Positions 35,158 to 44,279 of a stretch of 64,000 bases of DNA are shown one piece after another. This DNA is from Bradyrhizobium liaoningense. Lineage in GTDB: Bacteria > Pseudomonadota > Alphaproteobacteria > Rhizobiales > Xanthobacteraceae. Numbering within the stretch: the stretch's first letter is position 1; each line of letters starts with the position of its first letter. The notes under the pieces were generated by a model. That model was not told the DNA's origin. It was given only the letters and a program-made list of their open reading frames with translations, and made no database searches. The translations under genes were made by a program, and so were the position numbers. Location: the NCBI RefSeq assembly GCF_018130825.1, contig NZ_JAFCJS010000001.1:1612001-1676000 (forward strand). Reading direction: 5' to 3'.

Positions 35158-36387
35158 ATGAGGGGATGGACGATTGCGGCGCTCGGCATGATGGCCTTGC
35201 TGTTCGCACACGCGCCGCTGTCGGCACAGGGCGTCTCGGGCGACGTCGTCAGAATCGGCATCATGAACGACCAGAACGGTCCCTACGCCGACAATTGCGG
35301 TCTCGGTTCGGTCGCGGCCGCCAAGCTCGCGGTCGCCGATTTCGGCGGAACCGTTGGCGGCAAGAAGATCGAGCTCGTCATTGCCGACGACCAGAACAAG
35401 CCCGATGTGGGCGTTGCCATTGCCATGCGTTGGGTCGACAATGAAGGTGTCGATGCCATCGTCGGCTGCTCGGCCTCCTCGATCGCGCTTGCGGTGCAGG
35501 AGATCATGAAGAACCGCAAGAAGCCCTACATGCTGGCCGGCACGGCGGGCTCGTTCTTCACCAACGACAAATGCTCGCCGATGACCACGCAATGGGTGGT
35601 CGATACCTACGCGCAGCCAAAGGCCACGGTGAAAGCGCTGCTCGCGCAGGGCGTCGACAGCTGGTTCTTCCTGACCGTCGACTACGCCTTCGGCAAGGCC
35701 TGGCAGGCCGATGCGACCAACTTCATCAAGGCCGGCGGCGGCAAGGTGGTCGGCTCGGTGCTGCATCCGCTGAATGCGTCGGATCTGTCCTCGTTCCTGC
35801 TGACGGCACAGGCCAGCGGCGCCAAGGCGATCGCACTCGCCAACTCCGGCTCTGATTTCGCCAATACGATCAAGCAGGCGCAGGAGTTCGGGCTGACCAA
35901 GTCGCAACTGCTCGTCCCGCTCGGTCTCATGATCAGCCAGACCCACGGGATCGGTCTGAAGGATCTCCAGAACGTGCGGCTGACGACGCCGTTCTACTGG
36001 GACATGACGCCGGAGAGCCGGGCCTTCGCCAAGCGATATGCCGAGGCGACCAATGGTCAGCTGCTCAACGAGGGCAAATCGGCGACTTACAGTGCCATCA
36101 CGCATTACCTCAAGGCGGTCGCCGCCACCGGTTCCGATGATGGCGATGCCGTGATGCGGCAGATGAAGAACACGCCGGTCAATGATTTCGAGATGAAGAA
36201 CGTCGCGATCAGGGCCGACGGCCAGGTGATGCGTCCGCTCTACGTCGCGCGGATCAAGACGCCGGCGGAATCCAAATACACCTACGATTATTACGAGATC
36301 ACCGGCACGATCGCACCCGAGGATGCGTGGCGGCCGGCCTCGGAGAGCGCCTGCGACCTTCTCAAAGTCGCAGTGAAGAACGAATAG
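35158..36387 (+). CDS. ABC transporter substrate-binding protein, branched-chain type, orphan
   Basis: This 409-residue periplasmic binding protein has a signal peptide ending HAPLSAQG and the mature start VVRIGIMNDQNGPYADNCG. AAAGGAGG lies before the ATG. It is a paralogue by eye of the protein at 1110 (shared SWFF-T-DYAFG, HP-N-SD-SSF and NTIKQAQEFGL stretches). No permease or ATPase is nearby, and it sits inside an operon of CoA enzymes, so it should deliver the pathway substrate to a shared ABC system. Ligands of this subfamily include aromatic and aliphatic acids as well as amino acids; which one is unknown. Confidence 0.9.
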   Translation: MRGWTIAALGMMALLFAHAPLSAQGVSGDVVRIGIMNDQNGPYADNCGLGSVAAAKLAVADFGGTVGGKKIELVIADDQNKPDVGVAIAMRWVDNEGVDAIVGCSASSIALAVQEIMKNRKKPYMLAGTAGSFFTNDKCSPMTTQWVVDTYAQPKATVKALLAQGVDSWFFLTVDYAFGKAWQADATNFIKAGGGKVVGSVLHPLNASDLSSFLLTAQASGAKAIALANSGSDFANTIKQAQEFGLTKSQLLVPLGLMISQTHGIGLKDLQNVRLTTPFYWDMTPESRAFAKRYAEATNGQLLNEGKSATYSAITHYLKAVAATGSDDGDAVMRQMKNTPVNDFEMKNVAIRADGQVMRPLYVARIKTPAESKYTYDYYEITGTIAPEDAWRPASESACDLLKVAVKNE

Positions 36388-36432
36388 CCGGCAGGACATG
36401 ACGGCACGTATGGCGAAAGCGGGAAGCAGGCG

Positions 36433-37644
36433 ATGAGTGTACTTGAAGCGGTATCGACCAAATCCATCGCGGGCGAGAACCTGACGGGCGAAGCCTATCG
36501 CGATGCGATGCGTCGCTGGCTGCATGCCAATCTGCCTGCCAGCTTCCGCAGCGACAGCGCCGCGTTCGCGTCGCCCACGCTGCAGCAGTCGGCGGCCTGG
36601 GAGGCCGCGATGTACCGCGCCGGCCTCACCGGCATCACTTGGCCGCAGGCCTATGGCGGGCATGGTCGCTCCTTGCGCGAACATCTCATCGCCAATCAGG
36701 AGATCGGCCGGCTGGCGATGCCGGAGAGCGTCAATTCGATCGGCAAGGAGCTCGCCGGCCCGATCATCCTGGCGGTCGGCACCGAAGAGCAGAAGCGGCG
36801 CTTCCTGCCCGCGATCCTCGAGATGCGCAACATCTGGTGCCAGGGTTTTTCCGAACCCGAGGCCGGCTCCGATCTTGCGGGCCTGCGCACGCGTGCGACG
36901 CGGGACGGTGACGGCTGGCGCATCAACGGCCAGAAGATCTGGACCAGCGGCGCCTATCGCGCGCAGCGCTGTCTCGTGCTCGCTCGCACCGGACCGCTGG
37001 AGGATCGCCATCGCGGCCTTGCCATGTTCGCGGTGCCGCTCGATGCCAAGGGCGTGCGCGTGCGTACCATCAAGTCGATCGACGGTCGCGAAAGCTTTTG
37101 CGAGGTCTTCTTCGACGAGGTCGAGGTCGCCCAGCAAGACGCGATCGGCGCGCCCGACGAGGGCTGGGCCGCGGCCATCCGCGTGCTGGAGATCGAGCGG
37201 GCGACCAACCGCATGTATCGCGCCTGGCGCTTCGAGAACGAGCTGCGCCATCTGATCTCGGCCTGCAAGGCCGACACGGCGCTGTCGGCGATGGTTGCGG
37301 ACCGGCACTACGCGGTCAGGCTCGGCGAGGTCGCCGTCGAGATCGAGGTGCTGAAGGCGCATGTCGAGACCGCCGTCGAGGCGCTCGCGAGCGGCGACAA
37401 GATCGGGGCGCGCGGCAGTCTTGCGAAGCTCTATTGGAGCGAGTCGCATCAACGCTTTGCCGCGCTCGCGATCGAATTGCTGTCGCAGTCATCGCTGCCG
37501 CAGAATCCCGCGGTCAAGGTGGCGCGGCGACGGTTCGAAGCCATCTACCTGCAGGCGCGCGCTGAGACGATCTATGCCGGCACGACCGAGATCCAGCTCG
37601 GCATCATCGCCGACCGCATCCTCCAGCTGTCGCGAGGCAAATAG
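36433..37644 (+). CDS. Acyl-CoA dehydrogenase, catalytic glutamate position altered
   Basis: This 403-residue acyl-CoA dehydrogenase has the FAD/substrate segments GFSEPEAGSDLAGLRTRA and GQKIWTSGAYRAQRCLVLAR. At the C-terminal motif that is usually YEGT, it reads YAGTTEIQLGIIADR near residue 380, so the common catalytic Glu is replaced by Ala. Some subfamilies use a Glu elsewhere or work as heteromers, so loss of activity is not implied. It is followed directly by an SDR gene (one-base overlap) and a second short dehydrogenase. It may form an alpha2beta2 complex with the 38451 protein, as known for actinobacterial steroid enzymes; inference. Confidence 0.9.
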   Translation: MSVLEAVSTKSIAGENLTGEAYRDAMRRWLHANLPASFRSDSAAFASPTLQQSAAWEAAMYRAGLTGITWPQAYGGHGRSLREHLIANQEIGRLAMPESVNSIGKELAGPIILAVGTEEQKRRFLPAILEMRNIWCQGFSEPEAGSDLAGLRTRATRDGDGWRINGQKIWTSGAYRAQRCLVLARTGPLEDRHRGLAMFAVPLDAKGVRVRTIKSIDGRESFCEVFFDEVEVAQQDAIGAPDEGWAAAIRVLEIERATNRMYRAWRFENELRHLISACKADTALSAMVADRHYAVRLGEVAVEIEVLKAHVETAVEALASGDKIGARGSLAKLYWSESHQRFAALAIELLSQSSLPQNPAVKVARRRFEAIYLQARAETIYAGTTEIQLGIIADRILQLSRGK

Positions 37645-38414
37645 TGGCCTCCCAGGGCAAGGTCGGGGGCCTGCTGCACGATCGTCTGATCGTGGTGACT
37701 GGGGCGGGCCAGGGGATCGGACGTGCCATCGCGCTCGGCGTCGCGGCCGCCGGGGCGAGGGTGGTCCTGACCGATCTGCGCCAGGACCGCGCAGAGTCCG
37801 CCGCTCGCGAGATAAGGGACGGAGGCACAGAGGCGGCCGCCTATTCCCTCGATGTGACGGATGCGGAGGCCTGTCGTGATGTGGCGAAGCGTGTCGACGA
37901 GGAGATCGGCCCCGCCGACGTGATCGTCAACAATGCCGGCATCATCATCCGCGAGCCGATCGATAGCCCGCGCGCCCACGAGAACTGGCGCCAGGTCTTC
38001 GACGTCAATGTCAACGGCACCTTCAACGTGGTGCATGCCTTCATCCCAGCGCTGCGCAAGACACACGGGGCCATCATCAATGTCGCCTCGGTCGCGGCCT
38101 TTGGCGGCATGAATGGTGCGCTCGGCTATTCGCCGTCCAAGGGGGCGGTGAGGCTGTTCACGCAGGCGCTCGCCCGCGATCTCGCGCCTGATGGCATCCG
38201 GGTCAACGCCGTCGCGCCCGGCATCATCGCGACCGAGATGAGCGAGATCACGCGCGACAATCCGGCGCGGCTGTCCGGGCTGATGGCGCGCACGCCGATG
38301 AAGCGTGTGGGACAGCCCGACGAGATCGCGGGGCCGGTGATCTTTCTGGCATCGGCGATGGCATCCTATGTCAACGGCGTCATCCTGCCGGTCGACGGCG
38401 GTTATCTCGCCTAG
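37644..38414 (+). CDS. SDR-family oxidoreductase, first
   Basis: This 256-residue short-chain dehydrogenase starts with GTG at 37644, sharing one base with the preceding TAG. The cofactor loop is VTGAGQGIGRAIALGV, the structural motif is NNAGIIIREP, and the catalytic Tyr-Lys is in YSPSKGAVRLFT. The acidic residue after the second strand (VLTDLRQDRAES) suggests NAD preference. It probably oxidises a 3-hydroxyacyl-CoA or alcohol made by the neighbouring hydratase. It is translationally coupled to the acyl-CoA dehydrogenase before it. Confidence 0.92.
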   Translation: MASQGKVGGLLHDRLIVVTGAGQGIGRAIALGVAAAGARVVLTDLRQDRAESAAREIRDGGTEAAAYSLDVTDAEACRDVAKRVDEEIGPADVIVNNAGIIIREPIDSPRAHENWRQVFDVNVNGTFNVVHAFIPALRKTHGAIINVASVAAFGGMNGALGYSPSKGAVRLFTQALARDLAPDGIRVNAVAPGIIATEMSEITRDNPARLSGLMARTPMKRVGQPDEIAGPVIFLASAMASYVNGVILPVDGGYLA

Positions 38415-38450
38415 TGAACGAACGTAGTCGCAAGCTATTCGAAGAGGACG

Positions 38451-39479
38451 ATGATGAGCATGGCCGAAGGACTTCAGCCCGACGAGTTCGCGGCAACCGC
38501 TTCACGCGCTGTGACCGCATGTGCCGGTCTGGGCGTGCGCGAACAGGCGCAAAATCTCGCCAGCGATGGTCTGCTCGGGATCATCGCGGATGAAGAGGTG
38601 GGGGGACTAGCCCTGCCGCTCGGTTTCGCGGTGCCGGTGATCGCTGCCGCTCACTCGGGTTTGCTCGGCTTTCCACTGCTGGAGACCATTCTCGTCGGCC
38701 GGCTGCTCCAGTCATCGCTGACGCGTCTTGCCGCTGCGATCGTGTCCGGCGAGAAGTTGGCAACGATCGCGTGGCAGGGTGAGGCTGTTCCCGAGCGGGA
38801 CGGCGGGTTGTCGCTGCTGAATGGTTCGCTCGCGCGCGCCCCTTGCGCGGCGTCGGTTGACCATATCCTGGTGCGGATGAGTGGCGGTGCCGCGGCGCTG
38901 ATTCCGGCCAATGCCAAAGGCGTTGTGGTGGAGGACGCGGCCGGGCTCGATCTGACGGTGCCGGAGCACGTGGTGCGGCTGGAAAAGGTCGAGGTTCCCA
39001 TCGGCTCCATCCTGCCGGCCGGCACCTGGGATCTGCTCAGCTCGGACGCCAATGTGCTCCGCGCCGCGGCCATCCTGGGATCGGCCGAAGCGTGTCTGGC
39101 GCTCGCGCAGGAGCATGCATCGACGCGCCGCCAGTTCGGCCACGCCTTGTCCTACAACCAGGCCATCCGCCATGCTTTGGCGCGCCAGAAGCTCGGCCTC
39201 GAGAGCATTCGTCACGCGATCACGCGCAGCCTGTCCGAGGATGGTGGTCCCGTGCAGCGCGATGCCGCGTTCTTGGCCGCGGTGACCTATGGCAGTTCGA
39301 TCAGCGAAGGCGCGCTGCAGATCCATGGCGGCATGGGTTTCACCTGGGACGTGCCGGTGCATCGCCATCTGCGCCGCATCCGCACGCTCCAGGCCCAGGG
39401 TGACGCCAGCGGCCTGATCAGCACGTTCGGCCGCCGTTACGTATCGGAAATTGCTCCGTTTGCCGAGGCAGGAGCTTGA
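38451..39479 (+). CDS. Short acyl-CoA dehydrogenase-like protein
   Basis: This 342-residue acyl-CoA dehydrogenase-fold protein is shorter than usual and lacks the YEGT catalytic motif; its C-terminal region reads QIHGGMGFTWDVPVHRHLRR and ends soon after. The N-terminal and middle domains are degenerate (LLGIIADEEVGGLALPLGF, then LEKVEVPIGSILP). RRQFGHALSYNQAIRHALARQ is the recognisable FAD-dimer segment. This is the profile of the non-catalytic partner in two-subunit acyl-CoA dehydrogenases. Its partner could be the 36433 product, one gene upstream. Confidence 0.85.
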   Translation: MMSMAEGLQPDEFAATASRAVTACAGLGVREQAQNLASDGLLGIIADEEVGGLALPLGFAVPVIAAAHSGLLGFPLLETILVGRLLQSSLTRLAAAIVSGEKLATIAWQGEAVPERDGGLSLLNGSLARAPCAASVDHILVRMSGGAAALIPANAKGVVVEDAAGLDLTVPEHVVRLEKVEVPIGSILPAGTWDLLSSDANVLRAAAILGSAEACLALAQEHASTRRQFGHALSYNQAIRHALARQKLGLESIRHAITRSLSEDGGPVQRDAAFLAAVTYGSSISEGALQIHGGMGFTWDVPVHRHLRRIRTLQAQGDASGLISTFGRRYVSEIAPFAEAGA

Positions 39480-39505
39480 AGGACAGGAGCGTGAGGGAGA
39501 CAGCC

Positions 39506-40279
39506 ATGACCGAAACCAGGGATCAGACGCTCGCAGGCCGCGTCGCACTCGTCACCGGCGCCGGAAACGGCATCGGGCGCGCAACCGCGCTCAAGCTCGC
39601 CGCGCGCGGCGCGATCGTCGGCGTCAATGATTTGAAGCCCGAATTCGTCGATAACACCGTGGAGGCGATCAAGGCATCCGGCGGCAATGCGGTCGCCGTT
39701 ACGCAGGACGTCTCCAGCCGCGACGGCATGCGGCAGGCGGTGCTTGGATTGGCGGAGCAGCAGAGGCGTTTCGACATCCTCGTCAACAACGCGGCGTGGG
39801 TGCGTTATCAATCCGTTCCGGACATCGCTCCGGAGACCGTCGATCGCATGCTCAACATCGGCTTCAAGGCGATCATCTGGGGAATCCAGGCCGCCGCGGA
39901 GGTCATGGATGCGGAACGCGGCGGCGCCATCGTCAACGTTGCCTCGGTCGCCGGCCTGATCTCGGCCAAGAACAGCATCGTCTACAGCGGCATCAAGGCC
40001 GGCGTCATGGGTATCACGCGGGCTGCCGCCGCCGAGCTCGGCGCGCGCAACGTCCGCGTCAATGCTGTCGCCCCTTCAGCAATTCCGACCGAAGGAACGA
40101 TGCGCAACCGCAATGCCGAGCTCGACGCGCGCCGGGTCGCACGAACGCCGCTGGGACGGCTCGGCACGGTCGATGACATCGCCAAGGCGATCTGCTTCCT
40201 CGCCGGCGACGAGGCCGGCTTCATCTCGGCGCAGGTGCTCACCGTCGATGGCGGCATCACCCTGACCAACATTGCCTGA
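39506..40279 (+). CDS. SDR-family oxidoreductase, second
   Basis: The ATG at 39506 has GGGAGA in front and gives 257 residues; an in-frame ATG at 39476 overlaps the previous stop and is less likely. Motifs are VTGAGNGIGRATALKLAARG, NNAAWVRYQ and the catalytic YSGIKAGVMG. It differs clearly from the SDR at 37644, so the two probably act on different intermediates. The C-terminal SAQVLTVDGGITL is the usual SDR ending. Confidence 0.92.
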   Translation: MTETRDQTLAGRVALVTGAGNGIGRATALKLAARGAIVGVNDLKPEFVDNTVEAIKASGGNAVAVTQDVSSRDGMRQAVLGLAEQQRRFDILVNNAAWVRYQSVPDIAPETVDRMLNIGFKAIIWGIQAAAEVMDAERGGAIVNVASVAGLISAKNSIVYSGIKAGVMGITRAAAAELGARNVRVNAVAPSAIPTEGTMRNRNAELDARRVARTPLGRLGTVDDIAKAICFLAGDEAGFISAQVLTVDGGITLTNIA

Positions 40280-40292
40280 CGGGACAAGCGCG

Positions 40293-41090
40293 ATGTCCGA
40301 CCTGACGCCGGAACAGCAGGTGCTGAAGGAAGCCTATGTCAAGGCGCGCGGCTATTGGCGGCCCTGGACCGAGGGCCTGCTGCGGCTCGATCCGGCGTTT
40401 CTGGAAGCCTACGGCAAATACGGCGGCTATGCCGCAGAGAACGGACCGCTGTCTCGCAAGATGTGCGAGCTGATCTACGTCGCCCTCGACGGCTCGTCGA
40501 CGCATCTGTTCCGCTCTGGCCTCGCGCTTCACCTGCGCCTCGCGCTTCAGGAGGGTGCCACCGCGCGGGAGATCATCGGCGTGTTTCGCCTCGCGACGAT
40601 GCAGGGGCTGGACGGCTGCAACGTCGGCATCGGCATCCTTGCCGAGGAATTGGCGAGCGCCGGAATCCAGGCCGATCGTTCCGAACTCACCAAAGAGCAG
40701 CAGGCGTTGCGCGATGCCTATGTCGCGCAATTCGGAGACTGGCCGGACTTCTGCGAGCAATGGCTGCGGTCAGATCCCGGCTATTTCGCCGTCCTGCTCG
40801 ATCTCCTCGCAGACAGGTCCGCAGGCGACGGTCTCGACCGGCGATCGCAGTGTCTGATCTCGCTTGCGTTGAACGCCTGCTTCACCGCGCTCAATCCGCA
40901 AGGGCTGCGGGTGCAGATCAAGCGGGCGCTGCGGCTCGGCATCGGTCAGCGGGAGATCCGTCAGGTCCTCCAGATGACTGCGCATCTCGGCGTGCATGCC
41001 TGCGCCATCGGCGTGCCGGTTCTGATGGAGGCACTCGAGGAGCGCTCCGCGAACGGTAGCAAGGGACCGGGTGAGGGAGGACGGACATGA
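40293..41090 (+). CDS. Carboxymuconolactone decarboxylase family protein, two tandem domains
   Basis: The ATG at 40293 gives 265 residues; a TTG at 40272 is an alternative. Two copies of the CMD/AhpD helical fold are visible: LTPEQQVLKEAYVKARGYW with ALHLRLALQEGATAREIIG, and LTKEQQALRDAYVAQFGDW with QIKRALRLGIGQREIRQVLQ. Neither half shows the Cys-x-x-Cys of AhpD peroxidase, and the first keeps the His of decarboxylases (ALHLRLAL). A decarboxylase or lactone-related step is possible, but many such proteins are uncharacterised. The gene overlaps the TctB start by four bases (ATGA). Confidence 0.85.
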   Translation: MSDLTPEQQVLKEAYVKARGYWRPWTEGLLRLDPAFLEAYGKYGGYAAENGPLSRKMCELIYVALDGSSTHLFRSGLALHLRLALQEGATAREIIGVFRLATMQGLDGCNVGIGILAEELASAGIQADRSELTKEQQALRDAYVAQFGDWPDFCEQWLRSDPGYFAVLLDLLADRSAGDGLDRRSQCLISLALNACFTALNPQGLRVQIKRALRLGIGQREIRQVLQMTAHLGVHACAIGVPVLMEALEERSANGSKGPGEGGRT

Positions 41091-41554
41091 AGGGATTGGC
41101 GATCCGCAATCACAGGGCCTTTGCGTCCGGCGCCCTGTTCCTCGCCTTTGCCATCTTCTTCTTCGTGACGGCGCTGCAGTATCCCGCAGGTACGGCCGCG
41201 AAGATGGGGCCGGGCTATTTCCCGCGCCTGCTCGCGATCGTGCTCGCCGCCATCGGTCTTGTCGTGATCCTCGGTGCGATGAAGCCGGCTGCGGGCCGGG
41301 AGGCGCTGCGCGCATGGGACCTCAAGGGCCTCGCCTGGATCACCGGATCCGTGGTCCTGTTCGGCGCCCTCTTGTTTCCGCTCGGCCTGATCGGTGCGCT
41401 GTTCGTGCTGATCATGGTGTCGAGCAGGGCCAGTCACGAATTCACCTGGACCGGCGCGCTGACCAACGCGGCGGTGCTCATCGTGCTGTGCCTTGCCGTC
41501 TTCGTCTATGGTCTCGGGCTGCCATTGCCCGTCCGGCCGTCCCTTCTCAACTGA
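41087..41554 (+). CDS. tctB: Tripartite tricarboxylate transporter small membrane subunit TctB
   Basis: This 155-residue membrane protein has four hydrophobic segments, including the first helix FASGALFLAFAIFFFVTALQ, then the family signature GTAAKMGPGYFPRLLAIVLA. Later helices are WITGSVVLFGALLFPLGLIG and the C-terminal AAVLIVLCLAVFVYGLGLPL. TctB, TctA and a TctC/Bug binding protein form secondary transporters for citrate-like or aromatic carboxylates. It overlaps the CMD gene and precedes tctA by 12 bases. Confidence 0.9.
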   Translation: MKGLAIRNHRAFASGALFLAFAIFFFVTALQYPAGTAAKMGPGYFPRLLAIVLAAIGLVVILGAMKPAAGREALRAWDLKGLAWITGSVVLFGALLFPLGLIGALFVLIMVSSRASHEFTWTGALTNAAVLIVLCLAVFVYGLGLPLPVRPSLLN

Positions 41555-41566
41555 GCGAGCCGGCCG

Positions 41567-43066
41567 ATGGATCTCTTCCACAACCTGGCAATCGGCTTTG
41601 CCACGGCCGCCCAGCCCGCCAATCTGCTCTACGCCTTCTTCGGTTGCCTGCTCGGCACCCTGATCGGCGTGCTTCCAGGGCTCGGTCCGCTCGCGACCAT
41701 CGCGATGCTGCTGCCGATCACCTATGCGCTGCAACCGGACGCCGCGCTGATCATGCTCGCCGGCATCTATTACGGCGCGCAGTATGGCGGCTCGACCACG
41801 GCCATCGTCGTCAATTTGCCCGGCGAGTCCTCATCCGTCGTGACCACGATCGACGGCTACCAGATGGCCAAGCAGGGCCGCGCCGGCGTCGCGCTTTCGA
41901 CCGCTGCCATCGGCTCGTTCTTCGCCGGATGCGTGGCGACGCTCGCTCTTGCAGCGCTCGCGGGGCCGTTGACTGCGACCGCGCTGCTGTTTGGCCCGAA
42001 GGAATTCTTCGCGCTGATGATCCTCGGCCTGATCCTGGCTTCGGTGCTGTCGAGCGGCCCGTTCATCGAGGGCATCGGCATGGTCGTGCTCGGCATGCTC
42101 TTGAGCCTCGTCGGGACTGACCTGAACAGCGGCAGCCAGCGTTTTGCCTTCGGCATCCCCCAGCTGTTCGATGGTCTCGATTTCGTGCCGCTGGCGATGG
42201 GCATCTTCGGCTTCGCCGAGATCGTCAAGAATCTCGAGCAGGACGACAAGCTGTCGCTGGTCACCCAGAAGATCACCAATCTGTTCCCGACCCGCGACGA
42301 CTTCCGTCGCATGGTGCCGGCAATGCTGCGCGGCACGACGCTGGGTACGTTGCTGGGTGTGCTGCCCGGCGGCGGCGCGGTGCTGTCGTCCTTTGCGTCC
42401 TACACGCTGGAGAAGAAGCTGTCGCGGCATCCCGAGCAGTTCGGCAAGGGCGCGATCGAAGGCGTTGCGGGCCCGGAGTCCGCGAACAATGCCGGCGCCC
42501 AGACCTCGTTCATCCCATTGCTGACCCTAGGTGTTCCCTCCAACGTCGTGATGGCGTTGATGGTCGGCGCCATGAACATCCACAACATCCATCCGGGCCC
42601 GGAGGTGATGACGAAGAACCCGACCCTGTTCTGGGGCCTGATCGCCTCGATGTGGGTCGGCAATCTCATGCTGTTGATCCTCAACCTTCCGCTGGTTGGG
42701 CTGTGGGTGAAGCTGCTCACCATTCCCTATCGCTATCTCTTCCCCGCGATCATGGTGTTCTGCTCGATCGGCGTCTATTCCATCAACAGCGGAACGTTCG
42801 AGGTCTATGAGGCGGCCATGTTCTGCGTGTTCGGCTACGTCCTGATCAAGCTGCAATTGCCGGCGGCGCCGCTGCTCTTGGGCCTGGTCCTGGGCCCGGC
42901 CATCGAGGAGAACTTCCGCCGCGCCATGGTGCTGTCGCGGGGCGATGCCACCGTGTTGCTGACGTCGCCGATCTCGGCGAGCCTCTTGGCCGCGGCCGTC
43001 ATTGCGATCATCCTGATCATGCTGCCGACGATCCGCGCGCGGCGCGAGGAAGCGCTCCAGGAATGA
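41567..43066 (+). CDS. tctA: Tripartite tricarboxylate transporter large membrane subunit TctA
   Basis: This 499-residue integral protein has about twelve helices. The family signatures are FGCLLGTLIGVLPGLGPLAT near residue 28, GIYYGAQYGGSTTAIVVNLP, and the second-half repeat MLRGTTLGTLLGVLPGGGAV. It would carry a carboxylate across the inner membrane with a cation, delivered by a Bug protein. A candidate partner is the product at 31027, which is under the same TetR palindromes but divergently placed. TctA inside a CoA-enzyme operon suggests uptake of the pathway's acid. Confidence 0.94.
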   Translation: MDLFHNLAIGFATAAQPANLLYAFFGCLLGTLIGVLPGLGPLATIAMLLPITYALQPDAALIMLAGIYYGAQYGGSTTAIVVNLPGESSSVVTTIDGYQMAKQGRAGVALSTAAIGSFFAGCVATLALAALAGPLTATALLFGPKEFFALMILGLILASVLSSGPFIEGIGMVVLGMLLSLVGTDLNSGSQRFAFGIPQLFDGLDFVPLAMGIFGFAEIVKNLEQDDKLSLVTQKITNLFPTRDDFRRMVPAMLRGTTLGTLLGVLPGGGAVLSSFASYTLEKKLSRHPEQFGKGAIEGVAGPESANNAGAQTSFIPLLTLGVPSNVVMALMVGAMNIHNIHPGPEVMTKNPTLFWGLIASMWVGNLMLLILNLPLVGLWVKLLTIPYRYLFPAIMVFCSIGVYSINSGTFEVYEAAMFCVFGYVLIKLQLPAAPLLLGLVLGPAIEENFRRAMVLSRGDATVLLTSPISASLLAAAVIAIILIMLPTIRARREEALQE

Positions 43067-43088
43067 GTGACATCGGAAGGCCCGTGCC

Positions 43089-44243
43089 ATGATCCGTGAA
43101 CCTGCCGCCTTCGAGGCCCTGCTGGAACGCGTCCGGCGCTTTGTCCGCGACATCGCCATTCCGGCCGAGGCGCGCGTCGAAGACGGCGATGAGGTCCCGG
43201 CGGACATCGTCTCCACCATGCGCGAAGAGGGCTTCTTCGGCTGGAGCATCCCCGAGGCCTATGGCGGGACCGGGCTCACCACGGAAGAACTCGTGCTGGC
43301 GGCGTTCGAACTGTCGCAATGCTCGGTCGCCTTTCGCGCCCGCGTCGGCACCAACACCGGCATCGGTTCGGAGGGCATCGTCGCCGATGGGACCGAGCAG
43401 CAGAAGCAGGCCTATCTGCCGCGCCTTGCCAGCGGCGAATGGACTGGCTGTCTCGCCGTGACCGAGCCCGACGCCGGCTCGGAAGCCTCGAATGTGCGGA
43501 CCACCGCTCGCCGCGAAGGCGATTACTATGTTCTCGACGGCGAGAAGTGCTTCATCACCAACGCGCCCGTCGCCGATGTCTTCACGGTCACGGCGCGAAC
43601 CGATCCGCAGTCGAAAGGCGCGACGGGTGTCTCGGCCTTCATCGTCGATCGCGGCAGCGCAGGCCTTGCGACCGGTGCGCCTTATCGCAAGATGGGGCAG
43701 GCCGGCTCGCCCGTGAGCGCGGTCTATTTCAACCAGTGCCGTGTGCCCGCGGCCAATCTGATCGGCGGCCGCGAAGGCGTGGGCTTCAAGATCATCGTGA
43801 AGGTGCTGAACAAGCAGCGCATTCACCTCGCCGCGCTGTCGACCGGACCGGCGATCCGGATGCTCGATATGGCGATCCGCCATACCAGCAACCGCGTTCA
43901 GTTCGGCGAGCCGGTCGCGAACTACCAGCTGGTCCAGGCGATGATCGCCGACTGCCGGACCGAGATCTTCGCGGCGCAGTCGATGATCCTCGAGACTGCG
44001 CGCAAGCGCGACCGCGGCGAGGACGTCGCGCTCGAAGCGTCGATGTGCAAATACTTTGCGACCGAGATGTGCGGCCGCGTGGCTGATCGCTGCGTGCAGA
44101 TGTTCGGCGGTGCCGGCTACATCGCCGATCACTCGTCGATCGAGCGCTGGTACAGGGACGTCCGGCTGTTCCGGCTTTACGAGGGCACCAGCCAGATCCA
44201 TCAGCTCAACATCGCGCGCCTGCTGCTGCGGGATGCGGTGTGA
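43089..44243 (+). CDS. Acyl-CoA dehydrogenase, complete MCAD-like
   Basis: This 384-residue acyl-CoA dehydrogenase has all standard motifs: CLAVTEPDAGSEASNVRTTA, GEKCFITNAPVADVFTVTAR, the FAD segment RVQFGEPVANYQLVQAMIAD, QMFGGAGYIADHSSIERWYR and RLYEGTSQIHQLNIAR with the catalytic Glu. It would form the 2,3-double bond in an acyl-CoA intermediate and donate electrons to ETF. It is 22 bases after tctA and before the CoA-transferase gene. Unlike the dehydrogenases at 36433 and 38451, it looks fully self-sufficient. Confidence 0.93.
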   Translation: MIREPAAFEALLERVRRFVRDIAIPAEARVEDGDEVPADIVSTMREEGFFGWSIPEAYGGTGLTTEELVLAAFELSQCSVAFRARVGTNTGIGSEGIVADGTEQQKQAYLPRLASGEWTGCLAVTEPDAGSEASNVRTTARREGDYYVLDGEKCFITNAPVADVFTVTARTDPQSKGATGVSAFIVDRGSAGLATGAPYRKMGQAGSPVSAVYFNQCRVPAANLIGGREGVGFKIIVKVLNKQRIHLAALSTGPAIRMLDMAIRHTSNRVQFGEPVANYQLVQAMIADCRTEIFAAQSMILETARKRDRGEDVALEASMCKYFATEMCGRVADRCVQMFGGAGYIADHSSIERWYRDVRLFRLYEGTSQIHQLNIARLLLRDAV

Positions 44244-44279
44244 GCCGTCAATCAAGTTCAATGGGTTCGGGGAAGTGAA

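Noticed and set aside
35098..37452. 784-codon open frame on the - strand
   Set aside because: Antisense to the orphan binding protein and the acyl-CoA dehydrogenase; no domain, signal or ribosome-site support.
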